A stretch of DNA of 64,000 nucleotides. Origin: NIOZ-UU13 sp964653075 (GTDB lineage: Bacteria > Planctomycetota > Phycisphaerae > Sedimentisphaerales > Anaerobacaceae). The notes beneath the pieces were generated by a model. That model searched no databases and was not told the origin of the DNA. It saw only the letters and a program-made list of their open reading frames with translations. Shown here in pieces: positions 18,283 to 26,807 of this stretch; position 1 is the stretch's first letter; every line of letters starts with the position of its first letter. The position numbers and the translations under genes are program-made. Location: assembly GCA_964653075.1 (NCBI GenBank), contig CAZZAX010000002.1:55756-119755 (forward strand), in the 5' to 3' direction.

Positions 18283-19968
18283 ATGAGATACAAACAGAGA
18301 ATAGTTACTATTCCTAAGATCGTTTTATTCCTTATTGCACTAACAGTTTTTTCTTCCGGCACCTTGTATGCTGGGCAAAACAGCAAGTACCTCGATGCTG
18401 TCCGTACCTTCGCTGACAGGGTAATACAAAGTGGAAGAGACATCTACGGCCATAATACCACACCTCTTTTCGTAGATGGTCTTAATGTGACAACTCTGGA
18501 GCCTGTAAAATGGGAATGTCGAGGCGAAACATGGGTGCTGTCAAATTTCGCCAGCCAGCAGCCGCTGCTGCGTACTCTCGACGGCTTAACTGCACTAACT
18601 TCTCAGAAAAAGTACCGCCAGGCGGCAGAACGTGCTGCTGACTATGCACTACAAAACCTCACCACACCGAATGGACTTCTTTATTGGGGCGGACACATGG
18701 CTTGGGACCTTGAGAAAGAACAACCGGTCGGGCAGTATGCAAATGTACATGAATTGAAGAGCCATCAGCCATACTATCGGTTAATGTGGAGGGTCAACGC
18801 TCCGGCCGCTCGAAAACTGATGGAGTCAGTCTGGATGGGACACATTCTCGATTGGTCGCTGTTGGATTATAATCGACACGCGAACACGAAGAAGCCGGTA
18901 GCACGCAATTGGAAACATATATTCAATGAAAATATTCAAGTCCCTTTCCCAGCTCAAAGCAGTAACTTGTCCTTCGTCAATGTTACGCCGCCTCTATTGC
19001 ACACCGGTGCGATGCTTGCTATACTCGATAACAACACCGATGTGTTGACATGGACCCGCCGATTAGCCTATCGATGGCAGCAGGGCAAAAACCCCGGGAC
19101 AGGGCTATGTGGCGGGCAATTGAGCTTTCGCAAGCATGACCGGGCACAGGACGCATTGGGACACGTACATCCCAATATCAATGAGGCTAAAATCGTTGCC
19201 TCCTATCACCAGACAAGCCGGTACCACACTTTACCTTTAGCGCAAATGCAGGCCGCTTTGGCCTTGATGCCCGCTGGTGGTAAATACGCTATGATAGGTC
19301 ATGAGTTTATTTTTTGGGCATCAGAAGACCTGAAGGCTTATACTCAACATAGCTACGATGCTAAAACCGGCCAATTCATTGCTTTAATGACTGATGGAAC
19401 ACCCATTAGATGGCAGGAATCTCGAAGTGGTTATTACGTTCCAGCATCTTTCGCACCTCGTAAACCTGATGGTTTCATTCTGTGGGGTTATGCCATGGCT
19501 TTTCGTTTAACCTCCGATAAAATACATTGGCGGATGGCTCGCAATATTCTCCGGCAATTCAACCTCGGCGACATAGGCCGCCCCGGTGAGATAGTCAGCG
19601 CGATAAAGTATGATAACGACCATAACGATTGGCGAACAATTTATGCCTTATTGGAATTATATCATGCAACAAAAGACGATAAATTCTTGCGGCTGGCCTG
19701 CAGCATTGCCGACAATATTATTGCAATGCAGACATCAAAGGGCTTGTTCCCTCGCCCCGGCCGCCAGTGGGCAAGAACGGGCGACGAAATACCCTTGGTA
19801 CTCTTACACTTGACGGCAGCAATTATGGGCAAGGGCTCACTGTTACCGCCTCCGGTATTTGACGGTCGTTTCTTTCACTGTGAATACCACGGCCGGCTCG
19901 AAAAGCACCAGCAGAAACGTGACGACAAACGAACATACGATGACCTGGTGTTCTATGGTGGTTCCTGA
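18283..19968 (+). CDS. Secreted alpha/alpha-barrel protein, probably a polysaccharide lyase or glycosidase
   Basis: 561 residues from ATG at 18283; the frame extends to a GTG at 18268, but GAGAGGT then lies six bases before the ATG. The signal peptide (IVLFLIALTVFSSGTLYAG) is followed by a helical repeat region typical of (alpha/alpha)-toroid enzymes: LRTLDGLTALTSQKKYRQAAERAA (helix pair, quoted in parts LRTLDGLTALT and KYRQAAERAA), GLLYWGGHMAWDL, YYRLMWRVN, DWRTIYALLELYHATKDD, and FLRLACSIADNII. Planctomycete relatives are often labelled pectate lyase, but I cannot place it in a PL family. Neighbouring esterase and propeller genes fit polysaccharide breakdown in the periplasm. Confidence 0.7.
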   Translation: MRYKQRIVTIPKIVLFLIALTVFSSGTLYAGQNSKYLDAVRTFADRVIQSGRDIYGHNTTPLFVDGLNVTTLEPVKWECRGETWVLSNFASQQPLLRTLDGLTALTSQKKYRQAAERAADYALQNLTTPNGLLYWGGHMAWDLEKEQPVGQYANVHELKSHQPYYRLMWRVNAPAARKLMESVWMGHILDWSLLDYNRHANTKKPVARNWKHIFNENIQVPFPAQSSNLSFVNVTPPLLHTGAMLAILDNNTDVLTWTRRLAYRWQQGKNPGTGLCGGQLSFRKHDRAQDALGHVHPNINEAKIVASYHQTSRYHTLPLAQMQAALALMPAGGKYAMIGHEFIFWASEDLKAYTQHSYDAKTGQFIALMTDGTPIRWQESRSGYYVPASFAPRKPDGFILWGYAMAFRLTSDKIHWRMARNILRQFNLGDIGRPGEIVSAIKYDNDHNDWRTIYALLELYHATKDDKFLRLACSIADNIIAMQTSKGLFPRPGRQWARTGDEIPLVLLHLTAAIMGKGSLLPPPVFDGRFFHCEYHGRLEKHQQKRDDKRTYDDLVFYGGS

Positions 19969-20035
19969 AATCTGTCACGGTAAGCCCTGGAAACAGGTAA
20001 AATTCTATTTATAAATTAGATCTAAGTGGGTTTTG

Positions 20036-21202
20036 ATGAGAAAGAATTTTTATTTATCTTTTTTAATACTGTTACTATTGTTTAATCAGTCTGTTTCACA
20101 TAGTCAAAGTGGCATGGATAGCAACCGTGCTATTAATAATATTCCCAGGCAAATCGCCCCGTTTTTCAGACCGCCTCCGGAACTCGCCAATGATTTTGGA
20201 AAATATCGCTCTCCTTTAACATTCTATAACGGAACTCACGTTAAAACACAGCAGGACTGGAAAAAACGCAGAAATGAAATAATCAAAACGTGGCACGGTA
20301 TCATGGGACATTGGCCGCCAATGATTGAAAATCCCAAAATCGAATACCTTGGGAAAAAACGTCGTGAGAGCTTCACCCAATACCAGGTACGTGTTGAGAT
20401 AGCACCGAACCGGCAGACAGTAGATGGCTATCTGCTTGTTCCTGACGGCATGAAGTTGTTTCCTGCTATGCTTATCGTTTACTATGACGCCGAAACAGCG
20501 GTGGGTCTGGGTAAAGAGCTGCGGGATTTCGGCTATCAACTAACAAAGCGTGGTTTTGTTACACTGTCAATCGGAACCCCGGAATTCGCCAGCTTAAAAG
20601 CTCCTTATAAGCCCCTGTATGAATCGGCTTTAGACGAAACCACACTCCAGCCACTATCTGCGTTGGCTTATGTAGCGGCCAACTGTCATACTGCACTTGC
20701 ACGCACGCCCAAGGTTGATCCTGACCGAATTGGTATCATTGGCCATTCGTATGGTGGAAAATGGGCAATGTTCGCATCCTGTCTCTACGATAAATTTGCC
20801 TGTACTGTCTGGTCAGACCCTGGAATTGTATTCGACGAGAGCCGGGCAAACGTGAACTATTGGGAGCCATGGTACTTGGGATTTGACCCCAATCAACAAC
20901 GCCAAAGAGGTATCCCAAACGCAGCTAATCCCCGCACCGGTGCATACAGGAAACTATTCATCGAAGGATACGACCTCCACGAATTGCACGCTTTGATGGC
21001 ACCCAGACCGTTTCTGGTTTCGGGCGGTTCCGAAGATCGCCCTGAGCGCTGGAAAGCGCTTAATCATTCGATTGCCGTTAACAAACTTCTCAAGCGTGCG
21101 AACAGTGTTGCCATGACTAACCGCAAGGCTCACTCTCCAGTTCCGGAATCGAACGAACAGATTTATATCTTTCTCGAACACTTTCTTGCTAAACAACAGT
21201 AG
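20036..21202 (+). CDS. Secreted alpha/beta hydrolase (acetylxylan esterase/dienelactone hydrolase-like)
   Basis: 388 residues from ATG at 20036 (a TTG directly upstream is less likely). Signal peptide FLILLLLFNQSVSHS. The nucleophile elbow GIIGHSYGGKW near residue 235 gives the catalytic Ser; the Asp is probably in VSGGSEDRPERW near 333 and the His in KAHSPVP near 366. The N-terminal part with RNEIIKTWHGIMGHWPP is typical of planctomycete and Bacteroidota esterases annotated as acetylxylan esterase or glucuronoyl-esterase-like. It probably removes ester groups from a polysaccharide in the periplasm. It is the third gene of a possible plus-strand unit with 16946 and 18283. Confidence 0.8.
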   Translation: MRKNFYLSFLILLLLFNQSVSHSQSGMDSNRAINNIPRQIAPFFRPPPELANDFGKYRSPLTFYNGTHVKTQQDWKKRRNEIIKTWHGIMGHWPPMIENPKIEYLGKKRRESFTQYQVRVEIAPNRQTVDGYLLVPDGMKLFPAMLIVYYDAETAVGLGKELRDFGYQLTKRGFVTLSIGTPEFASLKAPYKPLYESALDETTLQPLSALAYVAANCHTALARTPKVDPDRIGIIGHSYGGKWAMFASCLYDKFACTVWSDPGIVFDESRANVNYWEPWYLGFDPNQQRQRGIPNAANPRTGAYRKLFIEGYDLHELHALMAPRPFLVSGGSEDRPERWKALNHSIAVNKLLKRANSVAMTNRKAHSPVPESNEQIYIFLEHFLAKQQ

Positions 21203-21252
21203 CTCTGCGATTCTGGTAATGCTCTTTTACATCCATCGCATTGACTATCACC

Positions 21253-22317
21253 TTAAACATAAGTACCCGGACAACACTCATGCGGGCTGTCGGCGTAAAT
21301 CGGGCTATGCGAAAAATCACCACGTGCGACTCGCTCCTCTTCTCTGAGGAATAAAGATGTGCAGTCTTTGGCTATCTCCTGCAATTTCATTGTTTCGGCT
21401 TCTTTGATAGGACGATATGACCGCCCCGCTTCTATTGTCTTATCGAGAAGGTCGAGAAATGAAGGCGGGATTCCCGCTACGACCGGCTTTTTCGAAAGAG
21501 TAAAACGCATTGCAAGGTCCACTTCATCCTGTGTCTCCGTCGCACGATACCACCATTTACGTGTCCTCTCGGTGCCTTCAGGCCAGGGACCTTTTGACAG
21601 CGGCTTGATGGCCATGACAGCCACACCCTGCTTGTTTGCCAGTTCGAGAACGGGTTCGCCAAATCCGATCTTAAAGAACTCTACAAAGTTTATCGGGAAC
21701 ATGGCCGTATCAAAACGAAAACCGTTCATTACACCGAGTGCTCCTTTGGTAGTATGTGCCGAGAATCCAAGATACCTGACCTTTCCCTCTTTCTTTGCTT
21801 CCAAAAAGGTTTCGATAGCACCACCCGGCCCCAAAGCCTGCTTGACCTCTTCGGGAGTGCGAAGATGATGCATCTGGTATAAATCGAAATAGTCTGTTTT
21901 AAGCCGTTTCAATGACCGCTCAAGCTCAGAACGAGCACCTTCCTTGTCCCTCATCTTTGTCTTACAGGCCAGGAAAATGCTGCTGCGGTTAATATTAACG
22001 GCCTGAAGTCCGATGCCCATTTTTTTCTCACAGTCGCCGTCTCTTCCATAGGCGGGAGCTACATCATAATAATTGACCCCTCGTTCGAAAGCATCGAGCA
22101 GGCCGGTGTTGCAGCGGTCCTGGTCATAATGGCTAAGTGCCAGTCCGGGAAAGCCTACAACTGATACTTTCTCGCCCGTCCGGCCAAGGATTCTCCTTGG
22201 TAATCCGGCAACCATGTCCTGTTTTTTCGAAAGTGATTGTTCGCATCCTGATAGAGAGTGGATAGCAAGGCCTGTGGCAATACCGCCTGCACTTTTAAGA
22301 AATGTTCGTCTTTTCAT
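21253..22317 (-). CDS. Tat-exported aldo/keto reductase lipoprotein
   Basis: 354 residues. The N-terminus MKRRTFLKSAGG is a twin-arginine signal ending in LSGC, so it may be a Tat-exported lipoprotein. The aldo/keto reductase fold is shown by GRTGEKVSVVGFPGLALS, the catalytic Asp and Tyr in YYDVAPAYG near residue 87, the Lys in FLACKTK near 117, and the His in LYQMHHLR near 145. The substrate is probably a sugar aldehyde or ketone. Use of NADPH outside the cytoplasm would be odd; export of a folded protein with bound cofactor through Tat would solve that (inference). Its gene converges on the esterase gene. Confidence 0.85.
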   Translation of the reverse strand: MKRRTFLKSAGGIATGLAIHSLSGCEQSLSKKQDMVAGLPRRILGRTGEKVSVVGFPGLALSHYDQDRCNTGLLDAFERGVNYYDVAPAYGRDGDCEKKMGIGLQAVNINRSSIFLACKTKMRDKEGARSELERSLKRLKTDYFDLYQMHHLRTPEEVKQALGPGGAIETFLEAKKEGKVRYLGFSAHTTKGALGVMNGFRFDTAMFPINFVEFFKIGFGEPVLELANKQGVAVMAIKPLSKGPWPEGTERTRKWWYRATETQDEVDLAMRFTLSKKPVVAGIPPSFLDLLDKTIEAGRSYRPIKEAETMKLQEIAKDCTSLFLREEERVARGDFSHSPIYADSPHECCPGTYV

Positions 22318-22479
22318 AATGATTTCCCCACGAAAGAAATATTTGACCTTATTGTTTAAGATTTAAAACAGCTCATGACAGCTTGATTGTGTCACAAAAG
22401 TTATTGTAAAAAACCTGTAAATCTTGTCAACATCAAATGCAGGCTTTCAATCCCAGCGGTAAAACACTAATTTCTATCA

Positions 22480-22508
22480 TTGCATAACTATCTGTACACT
22501 GGTATAAT
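22480..22508 (+). promoter_or_regulatory. Candidate sigma-70-type promoter for the 22673 gene
   Basis: TTGCAT and TATAAT with a 17-base spacer in the 355-base divergent gap between the aldo/keto reductase gene and the Gfo/Idh gene. It lies about 165 bases before the ATG, implying a long leader. The rest of the gap shows nothing clear. Confidence 0.4.
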
Positions 22509-22672
22509 TCCATAATGTACTTTGTGAGGGTATAATTTGCAAAGCAATTTCATTTTTTATGTTAGAGCTGGAAATTCACACATGAAATACCCATGAAGTG
22601 TGAGGAAAACATTAAAAAATAAGCAACTATCAGAAATAAATATTTAAAAAAGATAAAGAAAGGTAACCGAAA

Positions 22673-23965
22673 ATGAAGGCCAACAAGCAAAACGTAACTC
22701 GAAGAGACTTTTTAAAGGCTGGAGCAGCTATTTCGGCCGGTGCGATGCTTTCACCAACAAGCAAGACCTTTGCAGCGGGTTCTGATACCATTCGCGTCGC
22801 ACTGATAGGCTGCGGCGGCAGGGGAACTGGAGATGCCATCGACTGTCTGAGGTCCGGCGATGGAGTGGAAATGGTCGCCATGGCGGATATATTCAGGGAC
22901 AGGCTTGAAAGTTCCCTGGCCAATATGAAAAAGAAATTCCCCGACAAAGTTAAAGTTACCCCTGAAACGAGCTTTCTTGGCTTCGATGCCTATAAAAAAG
23001 TCATGGCTATGAGCCAAGTGGATATAGTAATGTTGACCACACCGCCGGGATTTCGTCCACAAATGGTAAAGGCGGCTTTAAACAGTAATAAACATATCTT
23101 TATGGAAAAACCCGGCGCGGTCGACCCCGTTGGTGTGCGCTCGCTTCTTGCATCGGCAAAACTTGCTGATGAAAAAGGGCTCTCTATCGTGGTGGGTACG
23201 CAGCAGCGATGGCAGCCCCAGTATCAGGAGCTTATTAAACGCATTCATGACGGTGAGCTTGGAGAAATAGTCGGCGGACAGGCCTACTGGAACTGGGGCA
23301 GCTCCAGGTGGCACTTCGAGAATCGCAAACCAAAGTGGACCGATATGGAATGGCAGATTCGCTGCTGGCCGTATTTCGTATGGTTGTCAGGTGACCATAT
23401 CGTCGAGCAGCACCTGCACAATATGGACGTTATAAACTGGGCGGTCGGCTCACACCCGGTTTTGTGCCTCGGCATGGGCGGGCGTCAGGTTCGGACCGGC
23501 CCTGAATTCGGAAATATTTACGACCACTTTACAGTCGAGTATGAATATCCGGGAGGTATTCGGGTAATGAGTATGAGCTCTCAGATTGAAGGTTCCACTC
23601 CTCGTGTTGGGGAGCGCGTAGTTTGTACGAAAGGGGCGACTTATACAACGCGTGGTGAGGGATATATAGACAATACGAGAGGTGAAAGAATTTACAATTT
23701 TAACAACCATATCCACAGCGGTGAAGTGGCTCAGTATGCTAATTTAATAAAGAGCATTCGCCAGGGCAATCCTATTAACGAGTGCAAGAGACTCGCTGAA
23801 AGCACAATGACTGTTATCATGGGCAGAATGAGTGCTTATACAGGCCGGGCCATGAAATGGGACTGGGCGATTAAGTCCAGGCTTGACCTGTCACCCGGGA
23901 AATACGAGCTCGGTGAGCTGCCCGTCAGGCCTGTTGCGATGCCCGGAAAGACACAGCTTATATAG
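22673..23965 (+). CDS. Tat-exported Gfo/Idh/MocA family oxidoreductase
   Basis: 430 residues. The twin-arginine signal TRRDFLKAGAA lies at residues 9-19. The Rossmann motif is VALIGCGGRGTGDA near residue 42, the loop VMLTTPPGFRP near 118, and the catalytic-lysine motif FMEKPGAVD near 144 (an EKPG variant of EKP). The C-terminal domain has GDHIVEQHLHNMDVINW near 240, typical of this exported planctomycete subfamily. It probably oxidises or reduces a sugar with tightly bound NAD(P). AAGGTAA precedes the ATG. It stands alone on its strand between two oppositely oriented genes. Confidence 0.88.
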   Translation: MKANKQNVTRRDFLKAGAAISAGAMLSPTSKTFAAGSDTIRVALIGCGGRGTGDAIDCLRSGDGVEMVAMADIFRDRLESSLANMKKKFPDKVKVTPETSFLGFDAYKKVMAMSQVDIVMLTTPPGFRPQMVKAALNSNKHIFMEKPGAVDPVGVRSLLASAKLADEKGLSIVVGTQQRWQPQYQELIKRIHDGELGEIVGGQAYWNWGSSRWHFENRKPKWTDMEWQIRCWPYFVWLSGDHIVEQHLHNMDVINWAVGSHPVLCLGMGGRQVRTGPEFGNIYDHFTVEYEYPGGIRVMSMSSQIEGSTPRVGERVVCTKGATYTTRGEGYIDNTRGERIYNFNNHIHSGEVAQYANLIKSIRQGNPINECKRLAESTMTVIMGRMSAYTGRAMKWDWAIKSRLDLSPGKYELGELPVRPVAMPGKTQLI

Positions 23966-24087
23966 AAAAATATTCTGATTAACGCTGTTGTTTCCAAAGA
24001 CATTAATTTACAGCTAATTTTTTGGCTTCATCCGGTCATTGGGATCGCATATTGACCTACCCATTACCCGGAAGAACCATTTTTTTG

Positions 24088-25470
24088 TTATACATCGAGA
24101 GACCAGCCGTTGTGATAAGGTTCTTTTATGTAATTGTTTGCATCTCTGTCATTGGTTATCTGCATATTCCTGCCGTCCCAGTCGATTCCTTTGCCCGTGC
24201 GAATGGCAATATTTCCCAAAAGAACAATCTCGGTTAACGGCCCGGCCCAATCGAACTGACAGGTGGCAGATTGCCCGCCACGCATAGCTTCGAACCATTC
24301 GGACCAGGTTCCGCCCCGGCGCTGCAGCGTTTTACGAGGTGCTTTATAAGCTTTCATTTTAGATTCCGGTATAATGCGCGTTCCCAGCATCTTTCCTTTA
24401 GAACCCACATACATTATACCTGATTGTGGCAAGTTTTGCCCGTTTTCCAGTTCAGCGGGGCGAGGAGGTTTGAGACCGCCATCGTACCAAACCGCCTTAA
24501 AAGGCGGCATGCCTTCTCTTGATGGGAATTCCCAGGTGACAATCGAGGCCAATGGCGCAGACTCTTCCATTATCCGGCTTGATGTTGCACTGATACTGAC
24601 AGGATGGCCGAGTTTTAACACACGTTTTGGAATATTGAAATGATGACAGCCCATATCACCGAGTGCACCGGTGCCGAAATCCCACCAGCCGCGGAAATTC
24701 CAGGGATGGTAAATCGCCCTGCGAACGCGATTGACATTTGGTACATTTACCTGCTCAAGAGCAAGGTGTCCTTTTGGCCACTCATTCTTAAACGGCCGTT
24801 TCTTAGCCGGACCGAGCCATAGATTCCAGTCGAAAGTATCGGGAATTGTATCTGCTCCCCTCGGACGAGTCATTCCCTGCGGCCACAGGGGTCGATTTGA
24901 CCAGATGTGTACCTCGCTTACATCTCCGATAGCCCCGTCCCAAATCATCTCACATGTCCTGCAGCCTGTCTCAGTCGAGTTTGCAGAAGCGGTTACCTGC
25001 GTTGCCACCTTGGCCTTTTGCGCTTCCTCTACCACACGTCTGCACTCATCGATTGTCCGTGTTAGCGGCTTCACACAGCAAACGTGTTTGCCTTTTCTCA
25101 GCGCTGCTATTGTAATTAACGCATGTGTATGGTCAGGTGTGCCAATATATATCGCGTCAATATCTTGTTCCGACTCCAGCATCTCTCTATAATCACGATA
25201 ACGTCTGGCCTGGGGCCATTTGTCGTATGATTTGGCAGCGTATTCATCATCTACATCACACAATGCAACAATTTGAGCATTTTGTTTGTCACAACTCTGT
25301 AATTGGCCGTGACCAACACCCCCGACACCCACTCCCGCCAGATTGATTCTGTCACTTGGCGCCGTGCGGCCGGTCCCTCCAAGCACATGCCTGGGGACGA
25401 TGGAAAAAGTCATTGCAGCGGCTGTACCTCCGATGAATTGACGGCGGCTGAATTGATTTTTGCCCATCAT
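24088..25470 (-). CDS. Tat-exported Gfo/Idh/MocA family oxidoreductase
   Basis: 460 residues. GGAGGT lies six bases before ATG 25470. The Tat signal SRRQFIGGTAAAM is followed by AGVGVGGVGHG (Rossmann glycines), YIGTPDHTHALI near residue 108, and VCCVKPLTR near 131, where the family EKP is changed to VKP, keeping the Lys. GDMGCHHFNIPKRVL near 267 gives the usual C-terminal Asp/His pair. It is a second, clearly different exported member of the family in this locus. It converges on the 22673 gene and diverges from the GH130-type operon, suggesting a shared carbohydrate programme. Confidence 0.88.
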   Translation of the reverse strand: MMGKNQFSRRQFIGGTAAAMTFSIVPRHVLGGTGRTAPSDRINLAGVGVGGVGHGQLQSCDKQNAQIVALCDVDDEYAAKSYDKWPQARRYRDYREMLESEQDIDAIYIGTPDHTHALITIAALRKGKHVCCVKPLTRTIDECRRVVEEAQKAKVATQVTASANSTETGCRTCEMIWDGAIGDVSEVHIWSNRPLWPQGMTRPRGADTIPDTFDWNLWLGPAKKRPFKNEWPKGHLALEQVNVPNVNRVRRAIYHPWNFRGWWDFGTGALGDMGCHHFNIPKRVLKLGHPVSISATSSRIMEESAPLASIVTWEFPSREGMPPFKAVWYDGGLKPPRPAELENGQNLPQSGIMYVGSKGKMLGTRIIPESKMKAYKAPRKTLQRRGGTWSEWFEAMRGGQSATCQFDWAGPLTEIVLLGNIAIRTGKGIDWDGRNMQITNDRDANNYIKEPYHNGWSLDV

Positions 25471-25684
25471 GTCTTTACCTCCTGAAAAACTGTTATTATT
25501 TCCTACCTTATTATCTCCTTAAAATGTGATTATGTAAAGAATCATATTAATTTCTAAAGTTAAACATGCAGAGAGTAACCACAACAACCGTGCTGCACTC
25601 CTGCAGGGCAACTCGTGACATAGGATGAAGTCTCAAAAGAAGCTTTTGATTTGTGGGGGAATTATGATATTATTTCAAAGAATA

Positions 25685-25724
25685 ATTTGGTTCCGACCTA
25701 TAAAAATCACTGAAGGAACCAAAT
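25685..25724. promoter_or_regulatory. Inverted repeat, possible operator of the GH130-type operon
   Basis: Perfect 10-base arms ATTTGGTTCC (25685-25694) and GGAACCAAAT (25715-25724) with a 20-base A+T-rich spacer containing CTATAAAAAT. It lies 52 bases before the GTG at 25777, in the 306-base divergent gap with the 24088-25470 gene. The two half-sites are centred three helical turns apart, which fits binding of a dimeric regulator; a hairpin in the leader is the alternative. Confidence 0.5.
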
Positions 25725-25776
25725 GATTAATACATGATTATTTAGTCGGAAACAATTTTGTTTTGGAGAATTGCCG

Positions 25777-26793
25777 GTGAAATTAAAACGCTATGAAGGC
25801 AATCCGATTCTTTGCCCCAATCCACAAAACCAGTGGGAAAACCTGGCCGTATTTAATCCCGCAGCATGGTATGACGAAGAAAAACAACAAGTGATACTCC
25901 TATACAGAGCTGCCGAAGCACACCCGGAATATAAGTGTTATTTCGGACTGGCGGTCAGCTCGGATGGTTATCATTTCGAGCGCGTTTCAGAAAATCCGGC
26001 ATTTAGTCCCAGTATAGATGGTTTTGATGCCAGCACGGTACAGGACCCCAGAATGGTTAAAATGGGTGAATACTATTATATTACCTATGCATGCAGATTT
26101 TTCCCTTTCGGGCAGTTCTGGCAGCCGGAAGAAAACCGCTATAAAGCCCCGATATGCCCGCCGGATTTTCCGCGGGCCATTAGAAACAACGCAACAAGCT
26201 CAGGCCTGCTGTTAACAGAGGATTTTAAGAGCTTTATTCGTGCCGGGCGCTTGACCGATCCTATGCTGGACGACAGAGACGTAATACTCTTCCCCGAGAA
26301 AATAAAAAATAAATTTGTTATGATGCACAGACCGCTGGAATGGGTCGGAGATGAATATGGCACGGAATTCCCGGCCATCTGGATATCGACATCCGACGAC
26401 CTGCTTGGTTTCCGGCAAAGCAAGCTTCTTGCCAAAGCGAAATATGACTGGGAGTGCGGCAAGATCGGCATTAACACACCGCCGATTAAAACCAAAGACG
26501 GCTGGCTGACGACTTATCATGCTGTTGGTTCCGACAAATACTACCGTCTTGGGGCTTTACTTCTGGACCTGGAAAATCCGGATAAGATTTTGGCCCGCAC
26601 AAGAGACTGGATTATGCAGCCGGAAAAAGATTACGAAATCGATGGTTATTATAAGGGTTGTGTCTTCCCCTGTGGAAAAGTTGTGATAGACGAAACGCTG
26701 TTCGTTTATTACGGTGCCGCCGATAAGTACGTTGCTTTAGCTACATGCAGCCTAAAGGAACTTTTAGACTACCTGCTTTCCTGTCCGGCATAA
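25777..26793 (+). CDS. GH130-type glycoside phosphorylase/hydrolase
   Basis: 338 residues from GTG at 25777; GGAGA lies eight bases before it, while a TTG at 25771 would be too close. There is no signal peptide, so it acts in the cytoplasm. Motifs NPAAWYDEEKQQVILLYRA near residue 25, VQDPRMVK (candidate catalytic Asp) near 88, DDRDVILFPEK near 170, MMHRPLEW near 185, and the C-terminal VYYGAADKYVALA fit GH130 five-bladed propellers, which act on beta-mannosides, usually by phosphorolysis. It heads a plus-strand operon with a symporter, a DUF5060 glycosidase and a sulfatase. Mannoside specificity is family knowledge, not seen directly. Confidence 0.85.
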   Translation: MKLKRYEGNPILCPNPQNQWENLAVFNPAAWYDEEKQQVILLYRAAEAHPEYKCYFGLAVSSDGYHFERVSENPAFSPSIDGFDASTVQDPRMVKMGEYYYITYACRFFPFGQFWQPEENRYKAPICPPDFPRAIRNNATSSGLLLTEDFKSFIRAGRLTDPMLDDRDVILFPEKIKNKFVMMHRPLEWVGDEYGTEFPAIWISTSDDLLGFRQSKLLAKAKYDWECGKIGINTPPIKTKDGWLTTYHAVGSDKYYRLGALLLDLENPDKILARTRDWIMQPEKDYEIDGYYKGCVFPCGKVVIDETLFVYYGAADKYVALATCSLKELLDYLLSCPA

Positions 26794-26807
26794 AGAAAGG
26801 AAAACAA

